Below are positions 1 to 6,493 of a stretch of 11,473 nt of DNA, piece by piece. Position 1 is the stretch's first letter, and each line of letters starts with the position of its first letter. The translations under genes and the position numbers were made by a program. Source of the DNA: Spartobacteria bacterium (GTDB lineage Bacteria; Verrucomicrobiota; Verrucomicrobiia; Chthoniobacterales; Chthoniobacteraceae). The stretch spans positions 1-11,473 of the forward strand of contig JANXZI010000590.1 of NCBI GenBank assembly GCA_025355595.1. The letters are read 5' to 3'. The notes beneath the pieces were generated by a model, which made no database searches, was not told the DNA's origin, and was given only the letters and a program-made list of their open reading frames with translations.

Positions 1-91
1 GGTACGGGACTTACTTCCCAAGCGTGCCGCTGATCTGTCCGCCATAGCGATTGCGTCTGGCATTGGGATGGATTTTCGCTTGAGAGACGGC

Positions 92-119
92 TTGCTGTTA
101 TTACGGATGTGGCTACGCT
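92..119 (+). promoter_or_regulatory. Candidate promoter of the toxin-antitoxin operon
   Basis: A -35-like TTGCTG (92-97) and a -10-like TACGCT (114-119) are separated by 16 nt. The -10 ends six bases before the antitoxin ATG at 126, so transcription would start at or next to the A of ATG. No Shine-Dalgarno sequence is visible. The hexamers are only partial matches to the sigma-70 consensus and there is no experimental support. The rest of 1-125 holds no gene I can recognise. A 14-codon open stretch in frame 3 ending in TAG at 45-47 could be the tail of an upstream gene but is too short to call. Confidence 0.3.
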
Positions 120-125
120 GGCGGC

Positions 126-353
126 ATGACTCTGGAACTCAAACTTCGCAAGGTGGGCAATTCCCTCGGTGTGGTGCTGCCCAAGGAGGCACTGGCGCAT
201 CTCAAGATCGAGGAGGGCGACACCATCATACTCACGGAAACGCAGGATGGAATGCGCCTGACCGCGGGCAATCCGGAGTTTGCCAAGACGATGGCGGTTT
301 TTGAGAGCCTGAACCGCCGCTACCGCAACGCGCTGCGCGAACTGGCGAAATGA
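126..353 (+). CDS. AbrB/MazE-type antitoxin of a Doc toxin-antitoxin pair
   Basis: This 75-residue protein is probably the antitoxin and autorepressor of the adjacent Doc/Fic toxin. Residues about 3-45 fit the SpoVT/AbrB swapped-hairpin DNA-binding fold: LRKVGNSLGVVLPKEAL followed by LKIEEGDTIIL, the usual signature of MazE-like antitoxins. The C-terminal third (about 50-75, EFAKTMAVFESLNRRYRNAL onward) is predicted helical and charged, and would be the toxin-binding tail. It is the first gene of a two-gene operon. Its TGA overlaps the toxin ATG in an ATGA arrangement (350-353), which favours translational coupling and fixed stoichiometry. Autorepression through the N-terminal domain is expected for the family but no operator was identified. 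The ATG at 126 is chosen because the conserved domain begins directly after it. The family call is firm; pairing with the toxin rests on adjacency. Confidence 0.9.
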   Translation: MTLELKLRKVGNSLGVVLPKEALAHLKIEEGDTIILTETQDGMRLTAGNPEFAKTMAVFESLNRRYRNALRELAK

Positions 354-736
354 AGGAGCCGCATTGGCTCACGCGCGGGGAGTGCCTCGCGCTGCATGAA
401 TTCATGCTGTCGGAATACGGCGGCATCACGGGGGTGCGCGACGAGCATCTGCTGGATTCCGCGCTCGCGAGGCCGCAGCGGCTCTTTGCCTACGGCAAAC
501 CGAACATGGCGGACATGGCCGCGGCCTACGCGGCTGGCATCGTGAAGAATCAGCCATTTCTCGACGGGAACAAACGCACCGGCTTCATGCTCGGCGCGGG
601 CTTTCTCGAACGGAACGGATTTGCATTCCATGCGACGGAGGCGGAGGCGGCGCTGCGCACGCTCGCGCTCGCCGCCGGCAAGATGAGCGAGAAAGCGTAC
701 GCGGCATGGCTGAAAGCCAATTCGAAGCGCGCGTGA
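350..736 (+). CDS. doc: Death-on-curing (Doc/Fic) family toxin, variant active site
   Basis: This 128-residue protein has the length and features of the Doc branch of the Fic fold. It has an N-terminal LTRGECLALHEFMLSEYGG segment (7-25), then GVRDEHLLDSALARPQ (28-43), a helix MADMAAAYAAGIVKN (53-67) and the Fic loop QPFLDGNKRTGF (68-79). Doc of phage P1 inactivates EF-Tu by phosphorylation; other Fic proteins AMPylate targets. The canonical loop is HxFx(D/E)GN(K/G)R. Here the first position is Gln68 (CAG, 551-553) instead of His, while F70, D72, G73, N74, K75 and R76 are kept. His is the general base in studied Fic enzymes, so this copy may be weak, inactive or altered in chemistry. The substitution could arise from a single C-to-G or T-to-G change. 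The ATG overlaps the antitoxin stop, which fixes the start. The family call is secure; activity is uncertain. Confidence 0.9.
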   Translation: MKEPHWLTRGECLALHEFMLSEYGGITGVRDEHLLDSALARPQRLFAYGKPNMADMAAAYAAGIVKNQPFLDGNKRTGFMLGAGFLERNGFAFHATEAEAALRTLALAAGKMSEKAYAAWLKANSKRA

Positions 737-737
737 C

Positions 738-756
738 TCGCGAAGTGCTTGCGTGA
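738..756 (+). repeat. Left copy of an exact 19-bp direct repeat
   Basis: TCGCGAAGTGCTTGCGTGA occurs here and again at 5572-5590, in both cases about 30-35 bp upstream of a SASA-esterase reading frame. The match continues, with substitutions and small gaps, into the coding region (to about 901 here and 5731 there). The repeat is therefore the best-preserved part of a longer duplicated segment, not an isolated site. It contains the -35-like TTGCGT (749-754). Confidence 0.8.
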
Positions 757-790
757 TCCGCACGGAGGGCGTCGTCTGCGCGGCGCATAA

Positions 791-904
791 TCCGTCCCCC
801 TCGTTTTTCTCTGTGCCCTCCTTGTCGCAAACTTCGCCGCCGCGCAGGACCCGAAGCTTCCGCCGAGGGAGAAGTTCTATCTCTTCCTGATCGTCGGCCA
901 GTGA
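791..904 (+). pseudogene. Start-less N-terminal remnant of a SASA-family esterase
   Basis: The frame from 797 reads PLVFLCALLVANFAAAQ, then a short linker, then KFYLFLIVGQ, and stops at TGA 902-904. It matches the signal peptide and first strand of the intact esterase at 5618. From PLV to VGQ I count 23 identical residues out of 35. No start codon exists: the position aligned with the intact ATG reads ATA or, in frame, TAA (788-790). Similarity ends exactly at GQ, where the intact gene continues with the catalytic Ser of GQSN. Upstream DNA is also related, through the 19-bp exact repeat at 738-756. This is a decayed or truncated paralogue, not an expressed gene. An alternative is a copied promoter plus signal-peptide segment left by recombination. 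Confidence 0.8.
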
Positions 905-911
905 CGCACTC

Positions 912-936
912 GGCTCCGCTCAGCACCGCAGGAGCC
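912..936 (-). terminator. Possible hairpin terminator after the response regulator
   Basis: Directly after the response-regulator stop codon (minus strand), GGCTCC pairs with GGAGCC six base pairs deep, with two more GC pairs inside after a bulge. There is no clear T-run, so intrinsic termination is doubtful. It might only be a 3'-end stabilising hairpin. Confidence 0.3.
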
Positions 937-937
937 T

Positions 938-1384
938 TCAGCCGCCCGCCGGGGCGGATGGTGGCAGGTTGACGACCCCCCAGAAGTCCCAGACCGCCTG
1001 GAGCGAGGAGCGGAAGAGGTTGAAATCAATGTTTTTGACCGCGTAGCCGCTTGCGCCGAGTTCGTAGGCGCGCTGCACGTCGCATTCGTGGGCGGAGGAA
1101 CTGAGGACGACGACCCGCTGGAGGCGGTGCTCCGGGAGGGCCCGCATCCGCTCCAGGACTCCAAAGCCGTCCAAGCGCGGCATTTTCAGATCGAGCAGCA
1201 CCACTGTAGGCGGCTGCGGAGTCCGCCCGGCGTATTCGCCGCGACGCTCGAGATATTCGAGCGCTTGCACGCCATCGGAGACATGAGCGATGCGGATGCC
1301 CGGGTGGATTTTTTCGAGCACGACCATCGTGAGGCGGGCGCATTGAGGGTCGTCTTCGGCGAGCAGGATGTGTGAGTGTGACAT
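938..1384 (-). CDS. Single-domain response regulator, Rcp1/CheY-like
   Basis: This 148-residue protein is one receiver domain and no output domain. The acidic pocket is AEDD (9-12), the phospho-acceptor is Asp65 in VVLLDLKMPRLDGFGVL, the switch Ser/Thr lies in VVVLSSSA (S95-S97), and Lys117 sits in GYAVKNID. The loop before the phospho-acceptor strand (RRGEYAGRTPQPP) is typical of the Rcp1 subgroup, whose members are partnered with phytochrome-type kinases such as Cph1. The usual Lys-Pro after the fifth strand is Lys-Asn here. It lies 23 nt downstream of the large kinase and on the same strand, so it is almost certainly that kinase's cognate receiver. Output must be by protein-protein contact or onward phosphotransfer, because no DNA-binding or enzymatic domain follows. 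No clear Shine-Dalgarno precedes the ATG at 1382-1384. Confidence 0.93.
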   Translation of the reverse strand: MSHSHILLAEDDPQCARLTMVVLEKIHPGIRIAHVSDGVQALEYLERRGEYAGRTPQPPTVVLLDLKMPRLDGFGVLERMRALPEHRLQRVVVLSSSAHECDVQRAYELGASGYAVKNIDFNLFRSSLQAVWDFWGVVNLPPSAPAGG

Positions 1385-1407
1385 GGGTAAATGACGGGAA
1401 TGGACGG

Positions 1408-4400
1408 TCAGCTTTTGGCCAGCGAAAAGTAGAAGCGGGCACCCTGGCCGGGCTGGCTTTCGGCCCAGGTGCGGCCACCGTGGCGTGTGATGATCCGGCG
1501 CACGGTGGCGAGGCCGATGCCGGTGCCTTCGAATTCCGTCACGGTGTGCAGCCGCTGGAAGACGCCAAAGAGCTTGCCTGCGTGGGCCGGATCGAAGCCG
1601 ACACCGTTATCGCTGATGCGAAAGACGTGCTCTGCCGTTGCGCTGTCGCAGGTGATCTCGATCGTTGCGGCTGGCAGGCTGCGGGTGAATTTGACGGCGT
1701 TTCCGATCAGGTTTGCCAGCACTTGTCGGAGCATCGTCAGGTCACCTTGCACCTTTGGCAGCGGGCCGATTTTCCACTCGATGGAGCGGCCTGCGGTATC
1801 AAGCTGGAGGGTGCCGCGGACTTCCTCGGCGAGCGCCTGGGTGTCCACCTCCGTCCACTGGAGGCTGGCGCGGCCGAGGCGCGAGAACCGGAGCAGGCCA
1901 TCAATGAGTTGCCCCATGCGCGCGGCAGCGTTCGCGATGAGCGGGAGGTATTCGGCCGTGCCAGGATCGAGCTTGCCGGCGGCCCCCTCGGACAGCAGGC
2001 GGATGAAGCCGACGACATGGCGCAGCGGGGCGCGGAGATCGTGGCTGACGGTGTAACCGAAGGCTTCCAGTTCGGCGTTCACGGCGGCCAGTTCCTCGAC
2101 ACGCGCGGAGAGCTGCTCATTGAGCTGGCGGATGCGTTCCTCGGCCTGCCGACGCTCGGCATTTTCCGTCTCGAGCGCGGTGACGGCGGATCGCAATTCC
2201 GCGGTCCGCTCGACGACGCGCGATTCCAGCTCCTGGTTGAGAATGTGCAGTTGCTCTTCGGCATGCTTGCGTGCGCTGATGTCCACGGCGACGCCGAGCA
2301 CCGCGGGCTTTTCCTCGCCCGGCAGCGGCAGCGGAACTTTGACCGTCTGGAGAATCCGCGTCGCGCCGTCCGCCTCGGTCCGCCGCTCTTCGGCGATGAA
2401 TTTCGGCCGTCCGCTCTCGATCACCTCCAGATCATCCGCGCGGAATTGCGCGACCTGCGCCGCGTCCGGCATCAGTTCGCCATCCGTGCGCCCAACCATC
2501 TCCTCGGGTGTGAGGCCGAAGGCTGCGGCCTGCGCGCGATTGACAAAGATGAACTGCCCTGCGGGGTTCTTGGCAAAGATGGAGTGCGGCACCGAATCAA
2601 TGACCAGCCGCAGCCGCTCCTCGCTCTCGCGCAGGGCATTCTCGGCGTGCTTTTTTTCCGTGATGTCAAACTCCACGCCGTCCCACACGACGGTGCCGTC
2701 CCCCAGCCGGCGCGGCATTGAGCGCGAATGAAACCAGCGCACTTCGCCCGTGGCCGCCATGCGGCGGCGGAATTGGTGATCGAACGGCGTGAGCGCCTCC
2801 GCCGACTCCCGCGTCGCCCGCTCCATCACCGCGGCGTCCTCGGGGAGGATGGCCTCAAACATTTTCCCGGGATGCGTCAGCAGTTCCTGGGGAGAGTAGC
2901 CGGTACTGCGCAGGAAACCGGCGCTGAGGTGGGTGAAAAACTGGCTGCCATCCGACCGTATCCCGAAGCGATAGATCGCTCCGCCAGGCAGACGGTCGCC
3001 GATCGTCCGGATGTGCTCCTCGCTCTCTCGCCGTGCCGCCTCGGCCTGGACGCGCTCCGTGATGTCGAAGCTCACGCAGATGAACCGCGATGGCACGCCG
3101 CTCGCGTCCGGCTGCGTGGTGGCGGAGCCCTGGAGCCAGCGCACCGCGTCATCCGGGCGGACGATCCGGTATTCGACGACCGATCCGTGCCCCAGTTTCA
3201 TCACCCGGACCAGCGCGGCCTGGAGGTGTTCGCGGTCGTCCGGGTGGACGAGTTTCGCCAGAAACTCCTGGATCGTCCACTCGCGCCGGTCCGCTTCCAG
3301 GCCCAGGATCGCACGCGCCTGCGCGTCAAAGATCAGTGCTCCTCCCGGTGTGAGATCGGCGATCGCCACGCCCATCCCGGCCGCACCGAGCGCCAGCCGC
3401 AGGCGTTCCTCGCTCTCGCGCAGTTTCGCTTCCGCCTCCGAGCGCTCGGCATCGGAGGCGTCGAGCGAACGGGCATTGCGCCAGACGAGCACTGCGAGCA
3501 TGAGCATCATCGAAGTGACGAACACGGCCGTCTTTTCCTTGGAGGTGAAGAGCGCCGCATGTTCCCCGATCATCACCAGCCAGCCGAGCACGAGCGGCAG
3601 GCCGATCGTCAGCGGGAGGAAACGCCGCGCGATCTGACCGCCAAGGCCGGCGCTGGCGAAGGTTCCGGCAATCCCATCGGCGCGCGTGCAGAGAATGCCG
3701 ATCGCGAGCAGCACGAATCCCGCCGCCGAGTGCGGTGCCACGGAGTCGGATTGGGAAAGCTGGTGGAGCACATCCACGCCGAAGGCGTAGCTGAGTACTG
3801 CGTAAAGTCCTGCCCAACCCGCGAAGATCGCCAGTGCTTCCCCCGTCCGGCGCAGCGCCGCCCGGCAGGTGCCGAGCAGCAACAGCGATATGCCGAACAA
3901 AATGAAAATGCTCGCGGTGACCGGCGACATCCGATCCAGATGCACGGCGCGCAGAAGGCTGGACGCCTTGAGGAAAAGAAACTGCCCGGTGTCGAAAGGC
4001 CTCAGCGCCATCTCCTGCGCGAGTTCCAAGCCGCAGAGCATGAGGACGGCCCAGGCACAGCCCAGCCTCAGGCCACGGTGCCGCCGCAGCCAGAGCGCCG
4101 TTCCAGCGAGGACGAAGCACAGCGCGGTGCTTGGCCTCATTGAGGCAAGGCTCGGGGACAGAATCTTGAGCGGCTTGATCTGGAGCAGCCCGCAAGCGAG
4201 GGTTGCGAGCCCCAGAGCGACCACGGTCAGCGCACAGGCGAGCGCCACCTTGCCCAATCCACGGTCGAACCCGGCGACGATGCGGCGCTCGCGCACGGTC
4301 AGCCCGTGCCGCGCCACCCCATACGACGCCACCAATCCGACCAGCGCGATGATCGCCCCAAGCCCAAGGCCGTAACGCAATGCACTCGCGATCGGCGCGT

Positions 4401-5283
4401 AAGCCTCCGCCTCGTCCATCTTCGCCACCAGCCCCCAGCCTCCGTACCCGACCGGCGCTCCCACCGCGAGCACCGGCTCGCCGCGGTAGTCGCGGTTGTG
4501 TGCCAGACGTTCGTGCCCCTCGATCGCGGCGACCATCGCCGGAGCATCGGCCAGCGGGAGCGTGATATTCTCACTGCGGAATCGTGTCGGAAAGAGGATC
4601 CGGATCGCCCTGTCCTCGCGCACCCCGAGTAGCACCTCGCCCGTCCGGCCGAGACCGGTGATATCCCGCAGCGCTTCGGCGAGATCGCTCGTTTCCACAT
4701 CCAGCACGAGCACGCCGCAGATTTTTTCCGGCGGTGAAAATGAACGCACTGGCGCCGCCACACGGACCTCGAATCCGGTGCCCACGCGTTGCGGCACGCC
4801 GATGCGAACCTCCTTCATCCCGACCATGAACACGGCGTCGGACGCCAGGCTGCGGCCGACCTTCGCCGGATCGCTGGCGACCATGATGCTGCCGCCCGGC
4901 TCCACGAGCATGGCCGAGTGGGTGAGGCCATCGGCGGTGATTCGCTTCAGGCTGTGCTCGGAATAGCCGCGATCCTTCTCGCTGAAATTTCCGGCGACGA
5001 GCTGCCCGAGGAAGCTCCGGAATTCTCCACGATCCGTGTTCAGCACAGCGCGCTGGCGATACAGGGCGAGCTGCGTATGCACGATGGCCCGCCGGCTCGC
5101 TGCCACCGCGCTGAGGCGCGCGTCGATCTCCTCGCGGAGGATCTCGTGCCAGAAGCGGTTTCCAAACGTCAGCAATGCGCCCAGCAGGACGGCGACGATC
5201 ACCGCGGTCAGCAGCGTGGTCTTCAGCACCACCGAACTCCGCGGCGCGCGCCGCGCTTCGATGGGAGTTCCGGCTTTCATCAT
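1408..5283 (-). CDS. Membrane sensor histidine kinase: Cache, multi-TM module, three PAS, HisKA, HATPase
   Basis: This 1291-residue kinase phosphorylates itself on His1081 and should pass the phosphate to the receiver encoded next to it. In order: TM1 (about 20-42); an extracytoplasmic double-Cache-like sensor (about 43-300, ending GGWGLVAKMDEAEAY); TM2 (about 303-323); a further multi-helix membrane module (about 345-601); PAS 1 (about 622-750, closing FDITERVQAE); PAS 2 (about 752-880, closing FDITEKKHAE); PAS 3 (about 885-1010, closing DISARKHAEE); a coiled coil (about 1010-1075); HisKA with FGYTVSHDLRAPLRHVVGF; and an HATPase with N box NLIGNAVKF (1191-1199), G1 DNGVGF (1225-1230), F box GVFQRLH and G2 GTGIGLA (1253-1259). 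The dimerisation/phosphoacceptor sequence is of the phytochrome-like group, which suits the Rcp1-like partner. No GAF or PHY domain is present, so light sensing by bilin is not indicated. The start overlaps a possible small upstream ORF (ATGA). The ligand is unknown. Confidence 0.95.
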   Translation of the reverse strand: MMKAGTPIEARRAPRSSVVLKTTLLTAVIVAVLLGALLTFGNRFWHEILREEIDARLSAVAASRRAIVHTQLALYRQRAVLNTDRGEFRSFLGQLVAGNFSEKDRGYSEHSLKRITADGLTHSAMLVEPGGSIMVASDPAKVGRSLASDAVFMVGMKEVRIGVPQRVGTGFEVRVAAPVRSFSPPEKICGVLVLDVETSDLAEALRDITGLGRTGEVLLGVREDRAIRILFPTRFRSENITLPLADAPAMVAAIEGHERLAHNRDYRGEPVLAVGAPVGYGGWGLVAKMDEAEAYAPIASALRYGLGLGAIIALVGLVASYGVARHGLTVRERRIVAGFDRGLGKVALACALTVVALGLATLACGLLQIKPLKILSPSLASMRPSTALCFVLAGTALWLRRHRGLRLGCAWAVLMLCGLELAQEMALRPFDTGQFLFLKASSLLRAVHLDRMSPVTASIFILFGISLLLLGTCRAALRRTGEALAIFAGWAGLYAVLSYAFGVDVLHQLSQSDSVAPHSAAGFVLLAIGILCTRADGIAGTFASAGLGGQIARRFLPLTIGLPLVLGWLVMIGEHAALFTSKEKTAVFVTSMMLMLAVLVWRNARSLDASDAERSEAEAKLRESEERLRLALGAAGMGVAIADLTPGGALIFDAQARAILGLEADRREWTIQEFLAKLVHPDDREHLQAALVRVMKLGHGSVVEYRIVRPDDAVRWLQGSATTQPDASGVPSRFICVSFDITERVQAEAARRESEEHIRTIGDRLPGGAIYRFGIRSDGSQFFTHLSAGFLRSTGYSPQELLTHPGKMFEAILPEDAAVMERATRESAEALTPFDHQFRRRMAATGEVRWFHSRSMPRRLGDGTVVWDGVEFDITEKKHAENALRESEERLRLVIDSVPHSIFAKNPAGQFIFVNRAQAAAFGLTPEEMVGRTDGELMPDAAQVAQFRADDLEVIESGRPKFIAEERRTEADGATRILQTVKVPLPLPGEEKPAVLGVAVDISARKHAEEQLHILNQELESRVVERTAELRSAVTALETENAERRQAEERIRQLNEQLSARVEELAAVNAELEAFGYTVSHDLRAPLRHVVGFIRLLSEGAAGKLDPGTAEYLPLIANAAARMGQLIDGLLRFSRLGRASLQWTEVDTQALAEEVRGTLQLDTAGRSIEWKIGPLPKVQGDLTMLRQVLANLIGNAVKFTRSLPAATIEITCDSATAEHVFRISDNGVGFDPAHAGKLFGVFQRLHTVTEFEGTGIGLATVRRIITRHGGRTWAESQPGQGARFYFSLAKS

Positions 5284-5441
5284 TCGGGGAAGATATCGCC
5301 GGCGGCGGCGCGTGCGCGGGCGTTGCGCCCGGTGCGCGTCATCGTGGCGAGCCGTCCGTCCGTGGTGATTCCATCCCGATCAGCGATCCCACGGAAATCT
5401 CGTTCGTGAGAGAGGTCGGCTGGGAGGCACACGATCTTCAT
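5280..5441 (-). CDS. Possible small ORF translationally coupled to the kinase
   Basis: A 53-codon frame starts MKIVCLPADLSHERDF and ends GDIFPE. I recognise no family. Two things speak for it. AGGA lies five bases before its ATG, one of the better Shine-Dalgarno candidates in the window. Its TGA also overlaps the kinase ATG as ATGA, while the kinase start itself has no ribosome-binding site of its own. The frame stays open upstream to an ATG at 5504, but the 5441 start has the better site. The Arg/Ala-rich second half could simply be chance coding in GC-rich DNA. It may be a leader-type peptide, a small regulatory protein, or nothing. Confidence 0.35.
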   Translation of the reverse strand: MKIVCLPADLSHERDFRGIADRDGITTDGRLATMTRTGRNARARAAAGDIFPE

Positions 5442-5571
5442 TGGAGTCCTAGTTTCCTGAATATCTTCCGCCGTCAGGTTCCCGCCGCCGCCGGGTGGAT
5501 TCAAGCTGGAAATAGCTGAGCGGAAAGGTCAGCGAGAAATCAAAGTCGGCGGCCCGCCCATTCCGGATCGT

Positions 5572-5590
5572 TCGCGAAGTGCTTGCGTGA
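5572..5590 (+). repeat. Right copy of the exact 19-bp direct repeat
   Basis: This is identical to 738-756 and lies immediately upstream of the intact SASA esterase. It includes the candidate -35 element of that gene. Together with the related downstream sequence it shows that the segment 738-901 and the segment 5572-5731 are homologous. Confidence 0.8.
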
Positions 5591-5611
5591 AGCGGGCGGA
5601 ACGCATCGTAT
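5583..5611 (+). promoter_or_regulatory. Candidate promoter of the SASA esterase
   Basis: TTGCGT (5583-5588), a 17-nt spacer and TCGTAT (5606-5611) precede the ATG at 5618 by six bases, so the transcript would be leaderless or nearly so. The same spacing survives in the remnant copy (TTGCGT 749-754, TCGTCT 772-777), which gives weak comparative support. The -10 matches the consensus at only half its positions. Confidence 0.35.
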
Positions 5612-5617
5612 CTGCTC

Positions 5618-6412
5618 ATGCTTCGCCCCCTCGTCTTCCTGTGCGCCCTGCTGCTCTCGCACCTCGCCGTCGCGCAAAATACGGCGCTGCCGGCGAAGGA
5701 AAAATTCCACCTCTTCCTCCTCGTCGGTCAGTCGAACATGGCGGGGCGCGGCGCCGTCGAGGAACAGGACCGCACGCCGCATCCGCGAGTGCTCATGCTG
5801 AACAAGACGGGCGCGTGGGTGCCCGCGATCGATCCGTTGCATTTCGACAAGGCAGCCGCGGGCGTCGGGCTCGGAAAAACTTTTGCCACGTTCTACGCGG
5901 AGGCGCATCCCGGCATCACCGTGGGCCTCATTCCTTGCGCGGTCGGCGGGTCACCGATTGATTCATGGAAGCCCGGCGCATTTTACGCAGGAACGAAAAG
6001 CCACCCGTGGGACGACGCGATGCCGCGCGCGCAGCTCGCGCTGAAATCCGGCACGCTCACCGGCATCCTGTGGCATCAGGGCGAATCGGATTCCAACGAA
6101 AAACTCGCGCCGGGCCACGAGGCGAAACTGCACGATCTCATCGCGCGGATGCGCCAGGAGCTCGGCGCTCCCGAGGTGCCGTTCATCGTCGGGCAGATGG
6201 GAAAATTTGCCGAGGCACCGTGGAATGATGCGCGCGTGCAGGTGGACAAGGCGCACCAGGATCTGCCGAAGAAAGTGAAGCGCACCGCATACGTCAGCGC
6301 AGAGGGGCTGAAGCACCGGGGCGACAAGCTCCACTTCGATTCGGCCTCATGCCGCGAGTTTGGGAAGCGTTACTTCGAGGCCTTTCAGTCGCTGGTGAAA
6401 CCGGCGAAGTGA
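5618..6412 (+). CDS. Secreted SASA-family carbohydrate acetylesterase
   Basis: This 264-residue protein is a predicted exported esterase of the SGNH-like SASA family (sialate O-acetylesterase / CE6 acetylxylan esterase type), which removes O-acetyl groups from sugars or polysaccharides. Residues 1-19 form a signal peptide (MLRPLVFLCALLLSHLAVA). The nucleophile block is FLLVGQSNMAGRG with Ser39. The oxyanion and structural blocks are CAVGGSPIDSW (107-117) and WHQGESDS (152-159). The C-terminal catalytic pair lies in GDKLHFD (Asp236 and His239). Length is normal for the compact members. It stands alone on the plus strand and converges on the oxidoreductase gene. A decayed paralogue of its 5' end lies at 791-904. 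The substrate cannot be told from sequence; acetylated plant or algal polysaccharide is likelier than sialic acid, since no sialic-acid genes are present. Confidence 0.92.
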   Translation: MLRPLVFLCALLLSHLAVAQNTALPAKEKFHLFLLVGQSNMAGRGAVEEQDRTPHPRVLMLNKTGAWVPAIDPLHFDKAAAGVGLGKTFATFYAEAHPGITVGLIPCAVGGSPIDSWKPGAFYAGTKSHPWDDAMPRAQLALKSGTLTGILWHQGESDSNEKLAPGHEAKLHDLIARMRQELGAPEVPFIVGQMGKFAEAPWNDARVQVDKAHQDLPKKVKRTAYVSAEGLKHRGDKLHFDSASCREFGKRYFEAFQSLVKPAK

Positions 6413-6493
6413 CAGCGTGCCCGCGCTCTCACGGGCGCGGCTACGGTGGCAACGATGACTCCCTGCGGAATCTGAACAGCGTCCGTGCGTACC

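Larger units (their letters stand above)
5442..5617. other. Divergent intergenic region between kinase operon and esterase
   Basis: The 334 bases between the kinase start (5283) and the esterase start (5618) must hold promoters for both directions. Apart from the small ORF at 5280-5441, the only recognisable content is the right copy of the 19-bp repeat and the esterase promoter candidate at its right end. I see no clear operator, riboswitch or RNA gene. Confidence 0.5.

Noticed and set aside
68..304. 78-codon plus-strand frame overlapping the antitoxin
   Set aside because: It is in another frame across a clear AbrB-type gene and has low-complexity Gly/Arg composition without any motif.
1372..2721. 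Long plus-strand open frame (449 codons) antisense to the kinase
   Set aside because: The minus strand here encodes unmistakable PAS, HisKA and HATPase motifs. The plus frame has no recognisable domain and is open only because of the GC-rich codon pattern. The same applies to 2728-4143.
1408..5283. Phytochrome photoreceptor
   Set aside because: The HisKA type and the Rcp1-like partner suggested it, but there is no GAF/PHY region or chromophore-binding Cys. The N-terminal half is Cache plus membrane helices.
6418..6440. GCCCG/CGGGC hairpin between the convergent esterase and oxidoreductase genes
   Set aside because: It has only five base pairs, a loop of eight and no T-run on either strand, so it is too weak to call a terminator.
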